A DNA stretch of 64,000 nucleotides from Excoecaria cochinchinensis (GCA_947683425.1 CANTUQ010000055.1:19710001-19774000); one strand, 5' to 3'; positions 33,079 to 45,415 are shown, numbered from the stretch's first letter. Made by a program: numbers and translations. Notes: a model not told the origin generated them from the letters alone.

Positions 33079-34404
33079 TTAAATAGGATGCTCAGCAAGA
33101 AATTCGGCTACGGCTCGCCCCTTAATAGTTTTGCGAGTGATGTATTCAACATCAAACTCCTGTAGTACAAGCAACCACCTCCCCATCTTACCAAGCAAAG
33201 ACGGCACTTCTTGCAAATATCTCAACGGATTCTGCTTGGTCACTGCCTGAACTTTGTACGAATGGAAATAATGCCTCAACTTCTTTGATGCCCAAATCAC
33301 TGCAAGGCAGATCTTCTCTACCTCAGTATATTTTACCTCATAAGCCAGGAACTTCTTGCTGAGATAATAAACTGCGAATTCCACTCGAAACTCATCCTCC
33401 TGAGCCATCATGGCACCCACAGAACTACCTTCTACTGCCAGATACAGGATAAGCAGTTTCACTGGTTGCGGCGGCCTTAACACTGACAGATTCAATAGAT
33501 ATTCCCTGATGCTGTCAAAGGCTTTCTAGCAGTCTTCATTCCAGACCACAGGCTGATTCTTTCTGAGCAGCTTAAAAATGGGCTCGCATATCGAAGTTAG
33601 CTTGGCAATGAATCGGTTGAGATATTGCAGCTTGCCCAGGAAGCTCCTTACATCCTTCTCCTTTTATGGTACGGGCATCTCTCTGATGGCCTTTACCTTG
33701 TCCGGGTCAATTTCTATTCCCCTCTGGCTGACGACATATCCCAATAATTTCCCTGAAGTTACTCCGAAGATACACTTCTTGGGGTTAAGTCGTAGACTGT
33801 ACTTATCAATCCTGGTGAAGAACTTTTCTAGAGCTTCAAAATGGCCCTCTCGGGTGGCTGACTTGACCATCATGTCATCGACATACACCTCCACCTCCTT
33901 GTGGATCAGGTCACTTAGGATTTTGGTCGCCATCCTCTGGTATGTGGCCCCTGCATTTTTCAGGCCAAAAGGCATAACTCGGTAGGCGTAGGTCCCCCAC
34001 TCTATGATGAAAGCGGTCTTAACCCGCTCAGCTATCTTGTTTAGGATCTGGTTGTAGCCCACATAACCATCCCCAAAGTTGTACATCGCGCAATTGGCGG
34101 CATTGTCTATCAACACATCAATGTGGGGTAGTGGAAAATCATCTTTAGGGCAGGCCTTGTTCAGATCTCGATAATCCACACATACCCTGACCTTCCCATT
34201 TTTCTTTGCTACAGGGACTACATTTGCCAACCATGTAGGATACTGCACTTCAACAAGGAACTTGGCCTCAATCTGCTGCCGAATCTCCTCCTTGACCCTG
34301 TCTGCCCATTCTGGCCTGAGCCTTCTCAACTTCTGTTTTACAGGCTTATGGTCTGGATAAGTCGGGATAACATGTTCTGCTATGTTCCGATCGATCCCTG
34401 GCAT
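33079..34404 (-). pseudogene. Reverse transcriptase and first RNase H of Tat element 1
   Basis: RT at 33664-34404: VCVDYRDLNKACPKDDFPLP, MPFGLKNAGATYQRM, and the palm motif YVDDMMVKS with both aspartates. The GYVVSQRGIEIDPDK segment closes RT. RNase H at 33079-33495: VEFAVYYLSKKFL and VIWASKKLRHYF. A stop near 33664 and one near 33496 interrupt the frame. RT itself is open, but the gene is broken overall. Confidence 0.9.
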
Positions 34405-34442
34405 GTCTTCATAGGTCCAGGCAAAGACTTTTTCATATTTTC

Positions 34443-36560
34443 TTATTTTTCTCTCTCGTCAGGAGTTATATTTGATGCTATTAGAATTTTCTTCGGATTT
34501 TTCGAGGTTCCAAGATTAAAAGGCGTTGTATCAGTGGAATCAATATCAAAAATTGATGGAATATGATCATGTTCATGCATGTTGAAATTATTGGAAACAT
34601 CGCACAAGTAAGAGAAATCATTTGCCTTATTAATAATATTATAATTGTCATTTACATCATAAAAAAGTTCTGGAATAAAAAGACAATCTAAGCTAGAGTC
34701 TTCTTCTGCCTCCCTAGAGGTTGATGCTGCTACAGCTTGCTCATCGGCTTCTTGATTCAGCAGAGGCCCTTCAGGTATGCCTGAGGAAATCTTCGAATAC
34801 CCAATTTTCAATTCTGGCTCTACCATCTTTTCTTTCCCTTTCAGCCTTGCTGCTAACATCTGTTCTGTGACTACCTCTTTGGGCTCATCTCTATCCCAAG
34901 CAATGCACTGAGTCATGACCTCTTCATCCCAAAAGCTCTCAACGGTCTTGATAACCCCGACATCCTAGTCAAATACATCATTGAAGATCTCAAATCCGGG
35001 GACAATCCTCCCATTCACCCACTGTGGCTCATCTTCACCAGTGTAAGCGCATATTGAGGAAGCAGGCACAAAGCTTTCTGAAATGTGAGGGACCTTTTCT
35101 GCCGTCTTCTTCTTGCCAAAACTACCTCTGTACCCCAGACCCTTTCGAATCTTCTGACCTCGAGTGGTGATCGCAGTCTGCAGCCCCTGAGAGTTTCTAC
35201 CCAAACCAGCCCCAGGGAGATAGTGCATCTTTTTTATGATGTTAACCACCGTTGGGTTGTCCACTGGCCCGTGCTCTTCTCCTATCATTGACACGTGGAA
35301 GCCACTAAATGGCTGATTAGCAATTTCAAGAGCCGACACCTGATTCTCCCTGGCTGGCTTAATAGTTACCACCTCCCCTTTATGTGGGAACTTTATCATT
35401 TGATGCAGCGTGGATGGTACTCATCCTAGTCTGTGAAACCAAGGCCTCCCGAGTAGGGCTGAGAAATTAGCTGGAGTGGGCAGAACCACAAACTCTACTT
35501 CTACCTCAATGGGTCCAGTATTGACCAGGGTCTTGAATGTTCCCGAGGCTTGTCTTCTTGAATTATCATAAGCTGTAATCGTCAAATCTGATTCACTGAG
35601 CATATCCTCACTCAATCCAAAAGCCTGAAGAGCTATCAGAGGGCAAACATTGATAGAAGATCCATCATCTACCATAACGCAAGTGGTGTGCTTGCTGTTA
35701 ATCTGCGCTTTGATATACAGGGGTCGGTTATGATCGCGGCCTTCGACTGGCAGGTCGGTATCGGAAAAAACCAATCTCTCCCCTGATCCTCCTTTAACTA
35801 GACCTAAAAGCTCTGATGGGGAAATTGTGGTGGCAACAGTAGACTCAGTCAAGGCCTTTACCACTTTCTGCCTGTGAGAAGGAGACTGTCTTAAGAGATC
35901 CTAGATGGATATCCGAGCCGCTGTCTTTTTCAACTCCTTAACAATCTGGTTCTCCTCCGGCTCCTTTTCGGTCGATGGCTGCGCTGGTTCTGGTACCCTT
36001 GTAATCTCAGGGACCACTCTCCCACTTCTTGTCACAGCCCCTACCTCTTCTTCATCCTCATCAGATCTCCACAGATCTAAACTCGTCTCTCTTTCCTCTT
36101 CGGCCTCTTCACCGCTCTCACTGCTCGACCAACAATCAATGGTCGCTACAACTGCTCTTCTATCCTTAGAACAAACAACAACAATACTCTTGCTCCCATA
36201 TAAGTCCTGCAGTACATACCACTCTGGCAGGCTGGATCCGATCATAAAAACTGGTGGCGGCACGGCATTGTAACCAGGCTTCTTCTTGGATTCTCTCTTC
36301 TCAGGGTCGAAAATCTGCTTGGCATCAATCACATCTTGCATAGAGTGTCTCAGTGCCTTATAATTGTCTGTTAGATGGCTTGTGTGCTGATGAAATGCAC
36401 AGTATACATTGACCTTGTGACCTGGCTTCCCTTGTGTTTTAGCTGGCCTAGGAGCCAAAGGTTGCAACTTTCCTTCTTTCATCAACCTTCTTAAAACCCA
36501 AGACAGTGGTCTTCCTAAGTTCAAAAACTTCCTCGAGGGCTGGATGTCAGTAGCAGACAC
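34443..36560 (-). pseudogene. Protease and G-patch region of Tat element 1
   Basis: A zinc-knuckle-like CAFHQHTSHLTDN, with the last Cys lost, is near 36400. The retropepsin at 35421-35864 has MVDDGSSINVCPL, a form of the D-S/G active site, and LLGRPWFH at its end. A G-patch follows at 34965-35399 (HYLPGAGLGRNSQG, LGYRGSFGKK), a glycine-rich RNA-binding domain known from plant Tat-type elements. 34443-34916 is a spacer with poly-acidic and Asn-rich segments leading into RT. Stops occur at 35900, 35420, 34964 and 34917. Confidence 0.85.
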
Positions 36561-37612
36561 CTCAACAGATCTTCTGGGGCTGCTACTGGGACCAGTTGCC
36601 TACTGGTTCCCTGACCGGTGTTAGTCCTTTTTGTAAAACTATCATTGCTAGCTTTTCGGGCCAAGAATTCTCCCTCCGCCTCAATGGCTATGTCTTTTAG
36701 AGACTCCCAATCCTTCAGCCCTTTCATCTTCAGACCATCCTTCAAATACGGGCTTGCATTCTTGATAAATAGGCGGATCTGGTCTTGGGTGTCTTGCTTT
36801 CTTCGCATTTCCATTACTCTGTTCCGCCAGCGGGTGAGATAGTCGTGAAAAGATTCCCCGACCTTCTGCTGGAGCAATTCAAGGTCCTTAAGAGTCACCT
36901 CCATCCTGGTGTTGCAACCATATTGCCTCAAGAACTCCTCCGTGAGTAGATCCCAATCTTCCTTAGTTCTACGATCAAGGCTATGATACTAGTCGATGGA
37001 AGGGCCAGTTAGACTCAAACAAAAGTACTCCACCTTCTGCCTCTTAGACAAAGTGGTCCCTTTCATGATCAGAGAGTACTGCTTCACATGGGTAGTCGGG
37101 TCAGAGGCACCGTCAAATTTTGGCACATCAGGCATCTTGAAATTTTAAGGAATCGGGTCTTCTCCCTCCAACTCTTTGTCCTCCGGGTTCATCCCCCGAC
37201 CTCTACTCAGCATTCGGGCCATGGCTTCAAAACTCTCTTCCATCTTCTTCAGAATGAACTCATCTGTTTGGGGTGCCTTCCCTCTCTCAGATCCAATACT
37301 CATTTTGTCATCTTCGTCATCCCTGTCATCATCTATCCTAAGCACTGGTCTTCTCCTCTGACCTCCCGAAGCTACCGACCTCAGCTTTACTGGTGGTGGC
37401 CGAATAGGCCCTTCTTGTCTCTCAGCTCTTTCCTCTTCTCGCTCATCTTGTCTCATGGGAGGAGGAGGTGGCGGTGGATTCTGCGAAGCATTCTGTTGTG
37501 CCAAAGCAGTTAGCATGTTCATCATTCAGCCCTCAAACTCTTCAAACCGTCGGCCCACTTCTTCTGCAATCATGGCCCTGGTGGTGTCATTACCCCTAGG
37601 TGAGTTTGCCAT
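36521..37612 (-). pseudogene. gag: Gag of Tat element 1 (broken)
   Basis: ATG at 37612 (MANSPRG) shares its start with element 2 (50196). Readable blocks: a proline-rich linker (37400-37490), DEFILKKMEESFEAMARML, then the capsid region LDRRTKEDWDLL and VGESFHDYLTRWRNRVMEMR. Stops occur at about 37526, 37144 and 36985. Element 2 has this region open and is the better reference. Confidence 0.85.
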
Positions 37613-38506
37613 CTCAGATACGGTACAGCTTACTACCGGTAAGATCTATGGAAGGCCTTCTCTATCTAGCAGTTCAGATGCAAGAACTCGGATCAACCGT
37701 CCGGTAGGCGCTCTAGTCCACCTAGGCAGATCTATGATGGCTGGAGGGACAAGGTGTTAGATGTGATGAATGGAATGCAGATGCAATGCGTGATCATGAT
37801 AATGCAACACCCACGAAACACAAGCAAGAAGGTAGGTCCTTCCGCCCTTATTTCTCCCACACACATGGTCGCGCGGTCTCTTTCCTAGGAGGGATTAGCC
37901 CAAGGGTCAGCAGGGGACCCAATGGATGCGCATGGTGCACGGCAAAAAACTGACAGCATGACACTCCTATGCTAATGCACAAGCGAATGGATAATGATCA
38001 TCATGTATTTGGACATTCCAAAAATTTCGACATGGCCCAACCGGGGCATGAAAGCCTTTGGCTAGGTTACCAAGCAAGACATCTGGACTCACCCACTACA
38101 TGAGGATCCATACAGCAAGCATGGAATTACGGTTCATATCACCTATGGAAAGTAGCTACGACCATTATATGAGCTTTGGACAAGGGAGATGTTACTTTAG
38201 GGCTACCCAAGAATGATCCCTGCCGACGGGTCTAGCTCATCACGAGCATAACGACCGATCAGGTCATCATTTGATATACCATTAGGTACGAAGCTTGGGC
38301 TGGTGATTATCCTTAACACTTCCCCACATTGAGTGAACGTAGGGTTGTGCTTCAGGAATGCACCGAGGCTAAGAAGGGATCAATCTAGCATATTCTAAGG
38401 CTCTAATGGGATGTAATGCAATTTTGAAAGAAAGCGAATTTATGAATTAAACTTTAATCATAAATGTTAAGCAAGGTATTTTCAAATCGAAGTCTCGAAC
38501 CATGAA
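37613..38506 (-). other. Leader between primer site and gag, Tat element 1
   Basis: About 0.9 kb without coding potential, colinear with 50197-51093 of element 2. It contains the phrase 'ggtaggtccttccgcccttatttctcccacac' in both copies. It probably contains leader RNA structures; none was resolved by eye. Confidence 0.6.
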
Positions 38507-38524
38507 TCCCCAGTGGAGTCGCCA
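38507..38524 (-). other. Primer-binding site of Tat element 1
   Basis: Minus strand TGGCGACTCCACTGGGGA one base from the LTR end. I believe Tat/Ogre elements use tRNA-Arg and this may be that site, but I could not check the tRNA. Identical 18-mer in element 2 (51094-51111). Confidence 0.75.
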
Positions 38525-38525
38525 C

Positions 38526-39199
38526 TGTGACGCGCGCCGGATCCCCGCGACCGCCTGCTTGAGGGCGATCGGGGCATTTGTGGGTCCGTTGGCAACTTGC
38601 AATGAATTGCGAGTGCGTCTATTTTGGGCAACAAGGAGGTTTCATGGAGTCGCCACCCAATAGAACATTAGGAAAGTTTCTCTCGCCTCGGAGATCCTAA
38701 GACTGCGCTTATTATCCATTTTGGGCCAGTCAAAGGGGTCTTGGAGGGTAAACCTCTCGGCCTAAGGAGCCTAGGATTAACGTCAATGTCTCGTGATGCA
38801 AGATGTGTCTTGGAGGTCATAGTTCTAATGAGTGATCGGATAAACCTCTCGTCTCTTTGAGCCCAAAGACCAGAGTTGGGTTCGGGACTTCTCATCTATT
38901 TCTACCTTGATTATTTTATGATCAAATTTTAATTTTCATTAATTCACTCTCTCTCCACATGATACAATTGAATCAAAGCGCATTTATTCACATTTGGAAA
39001 GCGGTAAATGAACGAGTAAATAATGAAAGCTATAAATTACAATAACACAAGGAGTGGAATACAACTCCCTTTTATAAATGTGCGATGCATACACAAATCG
39101 GGGCATTGCTTATTTTGAGGACTTTGGTCCTCGCATGCATCATTATTAAAATGGATATTTCCATTGTGAGGATTTTATTGGATAAAAATAGGACATTGG
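38526..39199 (-). repeat. Truncated 5' LTR of Tat element 1
   Basis: Matches 23340-24022 closely and stops after 'gataaaaataggacattgg' at 39199, where the LTR of element 2 starts with TGTGACACG. The missing 1.4 kb is not present beyond element 2. Confidence 0.85.
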
Positions 39200-41208
39200 T
39201 GTGACACGCGCCGGATCCAGATGCGGCCACCCTTTCGGACCGCCCGCACGTGGGCGATCGGGGCATTTGCGGGTCCGTTGACAGCTTGCGATGAATCGCA
39301 AGTGCGTCTATGTTGAGCAACACGGAGGTTTCATGGAGTCACCACCCAATAGAACATTGGGAAACTTTCTCTCGCCTCGGAGAGCTTAAGACTGCGCTTG
39401 GTATCCATTTTGGGCCAGCCAGAGGGGTCATGGAAGGTGAACTCCTCACCCTAAGGATCCTAGGATTAGCGCTAAAGCCTCGTGACTCAAGAAATATCTT
39501 GAAGGATGACCTCTAACCTCTTGAGCCCAAAGACCAGAGCTGGGTCCGGGATTTCTCATCTATTTCTACCTCAATTATTTTATGATCAAATTTTAAAATC
39601 ATTAATTCGCTCTCTCTCCACACTATGCAGTTTGATTAAAAGGCGCATTTATTCACATCTTGAAAGCGATAAATGATCAAATAGATAATGAAAGCAATAT
39701 ATTACAATAAATACAAGGAGCGGAATATAACTCCCTTTTATAAATGTACGAAGCATACATAAATCGGGGCATTGCTTATTTTGAGGACTTTGGTCCTTGC
39801 ATGCATCATTATCAAAATTGGATATTTTCATTTGTGATGATCTTTATTGGATAAAAATAGGACATTGGATCCTTAAGTTTTTTAAAAACCTCATTTTATT
39901 AAATGTAAAACCATTGAATCATTTTTATACATCAACGGGATATGAAAGGAGTACATCCATATACATAAGATAATCAATAAAAGAAATGAAACAAGAGGAT
40001 TAGGAAACTAAACCGGACGAGATCCTCCAAACATGGTAGATAGCCGCTCAAGCTCAGGATAATCCAGGAGGACCGATATACACTCACAGAAAGTTAAGAG
40101 AGGTTAATATACATAAAATTAACACATAAGAAGTCAAGGAGACTTGGAAGAGAAAGAATGGTTTAAAAGGAGGGAGACAGAACCCACCGAAGGCCTTCCT
40201 TGTTTGACCGACGGGCGTCGGTTCGGGTATCCGATATGCCCGTTTGTCACTCAAGGAGGGGCGTCTGTAGGTGGGTGACCGATGGGCGTCGGTGATAAAG
40301 ATTACCCGTCGGTCACCTCTGTCTCCGAAAAAAAACAGAATGGAGAGAAAGAGAGAGAAACCTTTTCAAAGTCAAAAAAAGTTTTATCCTAAAAGGAGAT
40401 AAGAGAGTCAAGATAAAAGAAAATAATGACAGATATTTAAAAATTCCACAAAATGAGAAAAAAATATAGAGATAAAATGGAGAAAGAATCCGGAATATTT
40501 ACCCTCAGATAGTCGCTTTGGGAGAGATTTTTGTGTTGGTTAGAGCTCCGCGCGTTCCCAGAGAAGCAAAAGATGAAGGATCGATTTTGGAGTCAAGATC
40601 TAAAGGAAACTAATTAGTTTTAGTTCCTTTTGATTGATTTGATCCTTGATCAAATAGATTTCTTTTGTAAATGTGTTTTGTTGGAAGAGAGAGAAAATTT
40701 GCTTGAAATTGGGCAGAGTTTCCTCTTTTGAAAATTTTTCCAACCCTTTTCAAATGAAAATCCGGAGTTTTTATAGCCAGACACGACCGACGGGCGTCGG
40801 TGTATGGGGGCGGGCATCGGACGAATCCTTCTGACACAAGGATTCGTCCGACGGCCCTGCCATATCCACCGACGGGCGTCGGAAGAGTTGCGTGCTCCTG
40901 GAAACCAGGCGGCATTCTGACAGGGGCGGTGACTTTCCAACGGGCGTCGGAAAATACCCAGAGTCGTCGGTGACTCGGAGCGACGGGCTGACTCGACAGA
41001 CGGGCTGGCCGTCTGTGGAGGACAAAAAGCCCTTTGACTCGGAAAAAACCTCTGTTTTCCCCTCTCTGCCCGGGAACGATAAAAAAACTTCATTTCTCAT
41101 GGAATGCGGGACTAAAACCTCCAAATCCAGCCCCTCATACAGGCTCGGACATCGATTGCATCATAGGGTAACCTCTGATCCGGACCGCTCCGGGACACAG
41201 TGCTTACA
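39200..41208 (-). repeat. 3' LTR of Tat element 2
   Basis: 2009 bp, TGTGACACG to GTGCTTACA. Minus-strand TATA box at 40768-40775. GACCGACGGGCGTCGG-type words lie at 40205-40320 and 40785-41010. The primer-site-like 12-mer at 39334-39345 has one mismatch. Visible divergence from the 5' LTR shows an older insertion than the Tekay copy at 10411. Confidence 0.85.
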
Positions 41209-41389
41209 GTTGCCCCCAGTTTTGGGGAAACTAGTGCACAAGCGCCTAGATAAGCCAAAACTCAGAGAAAGGTTGGAAAGGAAGCGTACCTGTGATGGCT
41301 TTTCACCCTCCGTGCCTTCCGCTGGGTGAACCTTGTCTCGATCCGCTCGGCGATGCGAAAATACTCTCATCGGTCTTATCTCGACCTAC

Positions 41390-41770
41390 GGGTATTTGGT
41401 GAGGTGCAGCAGGCTTTGGCCACGACCTCGATCTGGTGAGATGCAGCAGGCTTTGGCTACAGTCTCGGTCTGAAGTGCGGTACGCTCTGACCACGGCCTC
41501 GATCTGGTGAAGTGCGGTATGCTCTGACCACGACTTCGATCTGTGAGATGCAGCATGCTTTGGCTACAGTCTCGATCTGGTGAAGGGCAGTGTTTCTTCA
41601 ACTGCAGCCTCGATCTGGTGAAGGGCAGTGTTTCTTCAACTGCAGCTTCGATCTGGTGAAGGGCAGTGTTTCTTCAACTGCAGCTTCGATCTGGTGAGAT
41701 GCAGCATGCTTTGGTTACAACCTCAGTTTGGTGAAGTGCGGCACTGTCTGACCACAACTTCGATTGGTGA
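41390..41770 (-). repeat. Tandem repeats next to the 3' LTR, including three 38-bp units
   Basis: Units at 41573-41610, 41611-41648 and 41649-41686 are almost identical (CTGGTGAAGGGCAGTG ... CTGCAGC). Flanking units are diverged, with 'gagatgcagcatgctttggctac' variants. This is the same position as 25560-26165 in element 1, but unit composition differs. Confidence 0.85.
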
Positions 41771-42215
41771 GATGTGAGATGAGGAGACCCCGCCGGGTTC
41801 CTTGTCCCAAAAGGGATCTTTTTAATCGATGTCTGTGTTCAGATCGGTATTTCTCTATACCTGTGTGATGAAAAATTTCGTTAGCTCGTGCTTGAGTGGT
41901 CATCTTTTATCCTGTCTATTGATGGCATGATTTTGCTTTATTTGCTATGCCATGTTTCACCTTTTATTCATTTTTTCTTAATGAGATGTTATTGATTATC
42001 ATTCTTTTTGTTGTTTGTTTTCTTTTGTTATATCATCATTTTTTATCGACATATAAGTAAATATGAGAACATACACTTTCTATGATGTGATTAAGCAATT
42101 AATAATCGAATAATCATGCAATAATGAAGCAAAAGTTTCACTAGAAATGTCATTTTTGTACAGTGCATATACAAAATATAAATATACAAAAGATACAAAA
42201 ATAACTCCCTGAAGA

Positions 42216-44222
42216 TCAGAGGGGTGTGTAGTCTGAGGGCTCATCTGGATCCTCGTCGTCCGATATATGCAAGGTCCCTGGCGGAGGTAGACGGGCCGGA
42301 GGCGGTGGCGGAGCTGTGGAGGGTCCTGCCTTATGATCATGGGCCTGCCTGAACCGGATCTGAGTGTAACCATCCAAGAAGGGCTGGGTGCAGGTGCTCA
42401 TAAACCCTAAGGTCTCAGAAACCTTCTCTCCCAACTTCTTGAAGGCTTGGCTCAACTGAATGGTCTGCTCGCTGGCGGCCTTTCTCCTCTGCTCTAAGCT
42501 CTGCTCCGTCTGCTCCCTAAACTCCCTCATGGTCTAAGAAAGAGGTGGGAGAATCCCCTCCATCGCCTGGACACGGGATCTCAGAGAGCCAAGTGACTCA
42601 TCAATCATCTGTAGGGTCATATCGACCCTCTGAGACGCCTGGTCCTGTGACGTCCTCAAATCATGAGCGAGCTGCTGTCTCAACTCCCTCTGCCCTAGAG
42701 CAATCTGCTCAACCAATCTCATCTGCTCTCCTCTGAAGGCCTCAAGGACTCGAGCCTGCTCATCCCTAAAGGCATCCATGGCCCGAGTCTACTCCCGTGT
42801 CGTATGCTTAATGTAGCCCGCCTGCTCCCGAGTTAAACGCTCCACTGACTGGGACTGCTCCTGAATGGCAGCCTGCTAGCGATCCAACCTCTCGTGGATA
42901 GCCCTGTCCCTCTCATCCTGCCGCCGCTCTAAAGCTGTAAACATGGAGGTGAGGAGCTGGGAGAAGTCTGGCTGCACAGGCTGCTGCGGTGCTAGCTCTG
43001 GTGGCGGTGCCGAAGAGGTGGATGCCCCTGGGTCGCCTCGGGAGTACGGATGGTATCTCTCGGAGGGCTCGTGGATAGGCCTCTGTACCCTGGCGCTCGG
43101 TGATGGGACTGGAGTCGGCGCACTGGATGCCGGTGAAGCAACAAAGAGGTCGTCCATCGTGATCTCAAAGTCGAAGTCCGAGGGGGTCCTAGGTGGCTCC
43201 TGTTGCTGTGGCGGAGGCACCGTCTGCCGCTGAGGAGGCTGACGCTCTGGCTGAGGCTGGGGCTGTGGCTGAGGCTCTGGCTGGGGCTCTGGCTATGGAG
43301 GCTGCTCCTCCTGGTGCTCTGGGTGATCAGGATCTACCCCCAAGGGTGGAAGCGAGAACAGCCGCCGGGTCTCATGGATGGTCAACACCCTGTAGGCCTC
43401 TGCCTGGCCTGGAATCTGAGAGATCATCCCCATCTGAACTGCCGCTACGGCGTCTACATGGATCCCCTCCGGCAAGGGTCCTCTCAACCTCTCGGGGTTA
43501 ACCCCTAATCTCAAAAGCAAACGGGTGATGACTCCTCCTACCATCACCACCGGCGTCATCCCTCTGCTGACTCTGGTAAAGTTGGCCAAGATCTCGTGGC
43601 TAATGTTGAGACACTGGCCTGCCACCATAGCCCAGAGGCTCCAGATCTCGGCCGCGTTAAGCGACCCTGGATTACCAGCTCGACCGAGGTATGAGCTGGA
43701 AAGCACTCTGTACAAATACCGGAGTGCCTGAGACACCAGTACGATGCTCTTCGCTGTATCATGATCGTACAGCACTCCCGGTATGGCAATGGCCGCCCAA
43801 TGGGCGCGTCTCACCGCTCGCCGCGGGATCTCGACCCCCTCCTCTGTAGGGAGCCCCATGGCCTGAGCAAACCTCTGCCTAGTGATGCTGAAATGGTCGC
43901 CGTCGAACCAAAACTGAATCACCCCTGGGTCAGTATCTGCACTCTGAAAGCCAGTGTAGCGAAGAGTGGCCAGGACCTGGCGGGTAGCCTCTGGAAAAGT
44001 CTGGAAGGCGGGCTCAAGGAACTCCGTCCAACCAGCACCCTCGGCAAGTAGATCAAACTCTGGGGCCAACCCAAGGGCCTCTAAAAATGGGCGAGATACA
44101 AAACGGCTGGCCCAAAACTGTACCTGAACCAACGCTCTGTACCTCTAAGCGGACTCATCATCCATCCAATCCGGAGCTATAAGCTCGGGCTGAGCCTGCG
44201 TCGCTCTACGTCTAGGAGGCAT
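42216..44222 (-). pseudogene. Sense extra gene of Tat element 2 (about 668 codons, five nonsense codons)
   Basis: One frame runs from ATG 44222 to the stop at 42216, broken only by in-frame stops near 44145, 43293, 42876, 42790 and 42534, with no frameshift. The globular part (residues about 30-300) includes FVSRPFLEALGLAPEFD, FDGDHFSITRQRFAQAMGLP and IPGVLYDHDTAKS. A proline/glutamine-rich linker, coiled-coil repeats (RLVEQIALGQRELRQQLAHD) and an acidic tail (ISDDEDPDEPSDYTPL) follow. Same architecture as 26576-28529. Most of the stops are TAG or TGA in place of Gln or Trp codons, consistent with C-to-T decay of a methylated element. Function unknown; a structural or Gag-like partner is possible. 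Confidence 0.78.
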
Positions 44223-45415
44223 CCTGCAAAAGGAATAGGTTAAATATCGAAAATCGCAAAACAAATATTCTTAAATCTACTTTCAAGGTGAAGGCCGATT
44301 TAGGCCTCACCGGGGCAACGGCGACCCAAAAATAAGATAGAAAAAAGATAATAAATTTAAAGGGCAAAGGTTGCCCACATGCTTTGCACATATCAAAGCA
44401 AAAACAATATGCAATTAGCATACAAATAATTTGAAACAAGTAAAGGAAATGGGCCTTCTAGGACCCGAGGCATGCATTATACATGAAAAATATTCAATTC
44501 TAGAATAAATAATAAAAATTCGGGCAGCATCCCGGCAGGGATATGCTTAACCTCCTGCACAAAAGGATAAAAACATAGGCCTCAGGCCTCAACAATAGTG
44601 TACACATGTAGATGGGACGCACCCCGGCAAGAGTGTGCCCCCAACAATACAAAATAATGGCCTCAGGCCGCAAAAGCAAAACATGCACAGAATGGTGCGC
44701 TAAAAGGATGCAATTCTAAAGCACCGAGATTATGGAAAAATTCTACTTCTATGTGATCATGCAAAAAGTTCGGATTTAATTACAAAAATAATAATACAGG
44801 AAATTGGGCAGCATTCTCCCTAAATTCCTAAGGCATCTAAGGCATCCTAAAGTCAAAAGGAAAAGAGATGAAGAGATAAATAAAATAAAAAAAAAGTAGT
44901 TATTTACTTATTTGTAGTCGCGGGAAGTGTAGAAACTGGAGAAAATATGAATATCAAAGTGCCCGGTGGGTAGAAAATGCGAAAATATGAAGAAATCGCG
45001 AAAAAATAAGGAGAAAAGCTTTAAAAATCGCTAAAAAACGCTAAGAAACCGTTTGAGAGAGGAAGAAGAAAGGGACAGCAACGTTTAAACCGTCTGTCAC
45101 TCGCCCTTATATAGAAATTCCTGACCGACGGGCAGGGAGTCTGTACAAGCGACCGACGGGCTGGCCGTCTGTCATGCAATAAATGCGAGTTAATGCGCGT
45201 GATGAATGCAATGCTGACGTATGCATCTGCCAGGTGGATCTATACCGATGGTCAGGCCGTCTCTGTGGGGAGGCGGGCAGGCCGTCCCTGTGTAAAGGCG
45301 GTTAGGCCGTCCCTGTGGAGAGACGTGCAGGCCGTCGGTGACGCTTGCCTATAAAATCTTGCAAAATTTTTGTCTCTTCATTTTCCCACATCTTGAGTCC
45401 TCCATCTTTCTCAAA
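44223..45415. promoter_or_regulatory. Divergent promoter and leader region of the extra genes, Tat element 2
   Basis: Minus-strand TATA (CTATATAA, 45107-45114) and plus-strand TATAAAA (45350-45356) diverge. A predicted 5' UTR intron of the sense gene spans 44224-44907 (acceptor TTTTGCAG at the ATG). Between the TATA boxes lie GACCGACGGGC words (45122-45165) and a tandem array of about four ~25-bp units (45245-45341) carrying AGGCCGTC. Copy 1 has about two such units. Confidence 0.68.

Larger units (their letters stand above)
23340..39199 (-). mobile_element. Tat-clade Ty3/gypsy retrotransposon, element 1
   Basis: Minus-strand order: truncated 5' LTR (38526-39199), primer site (38507-38524), leader, gag (from 37612), protease with G-patch, RT, RNase H, archaeal-type RNase H, integrase (to about 31286), an antisense extra gene (29682-30897), a sense extra gene (28529-26576), tandem repeats (25560-26165), polypurine tract and 3' LTR (23340-25434). 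The second RNase H and extra ORFs downstream of pol identify the Tat clade. Every coding part carries lesions. Its 5' LTR is cut by element 2 at 39200. Confidence 0.88.
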
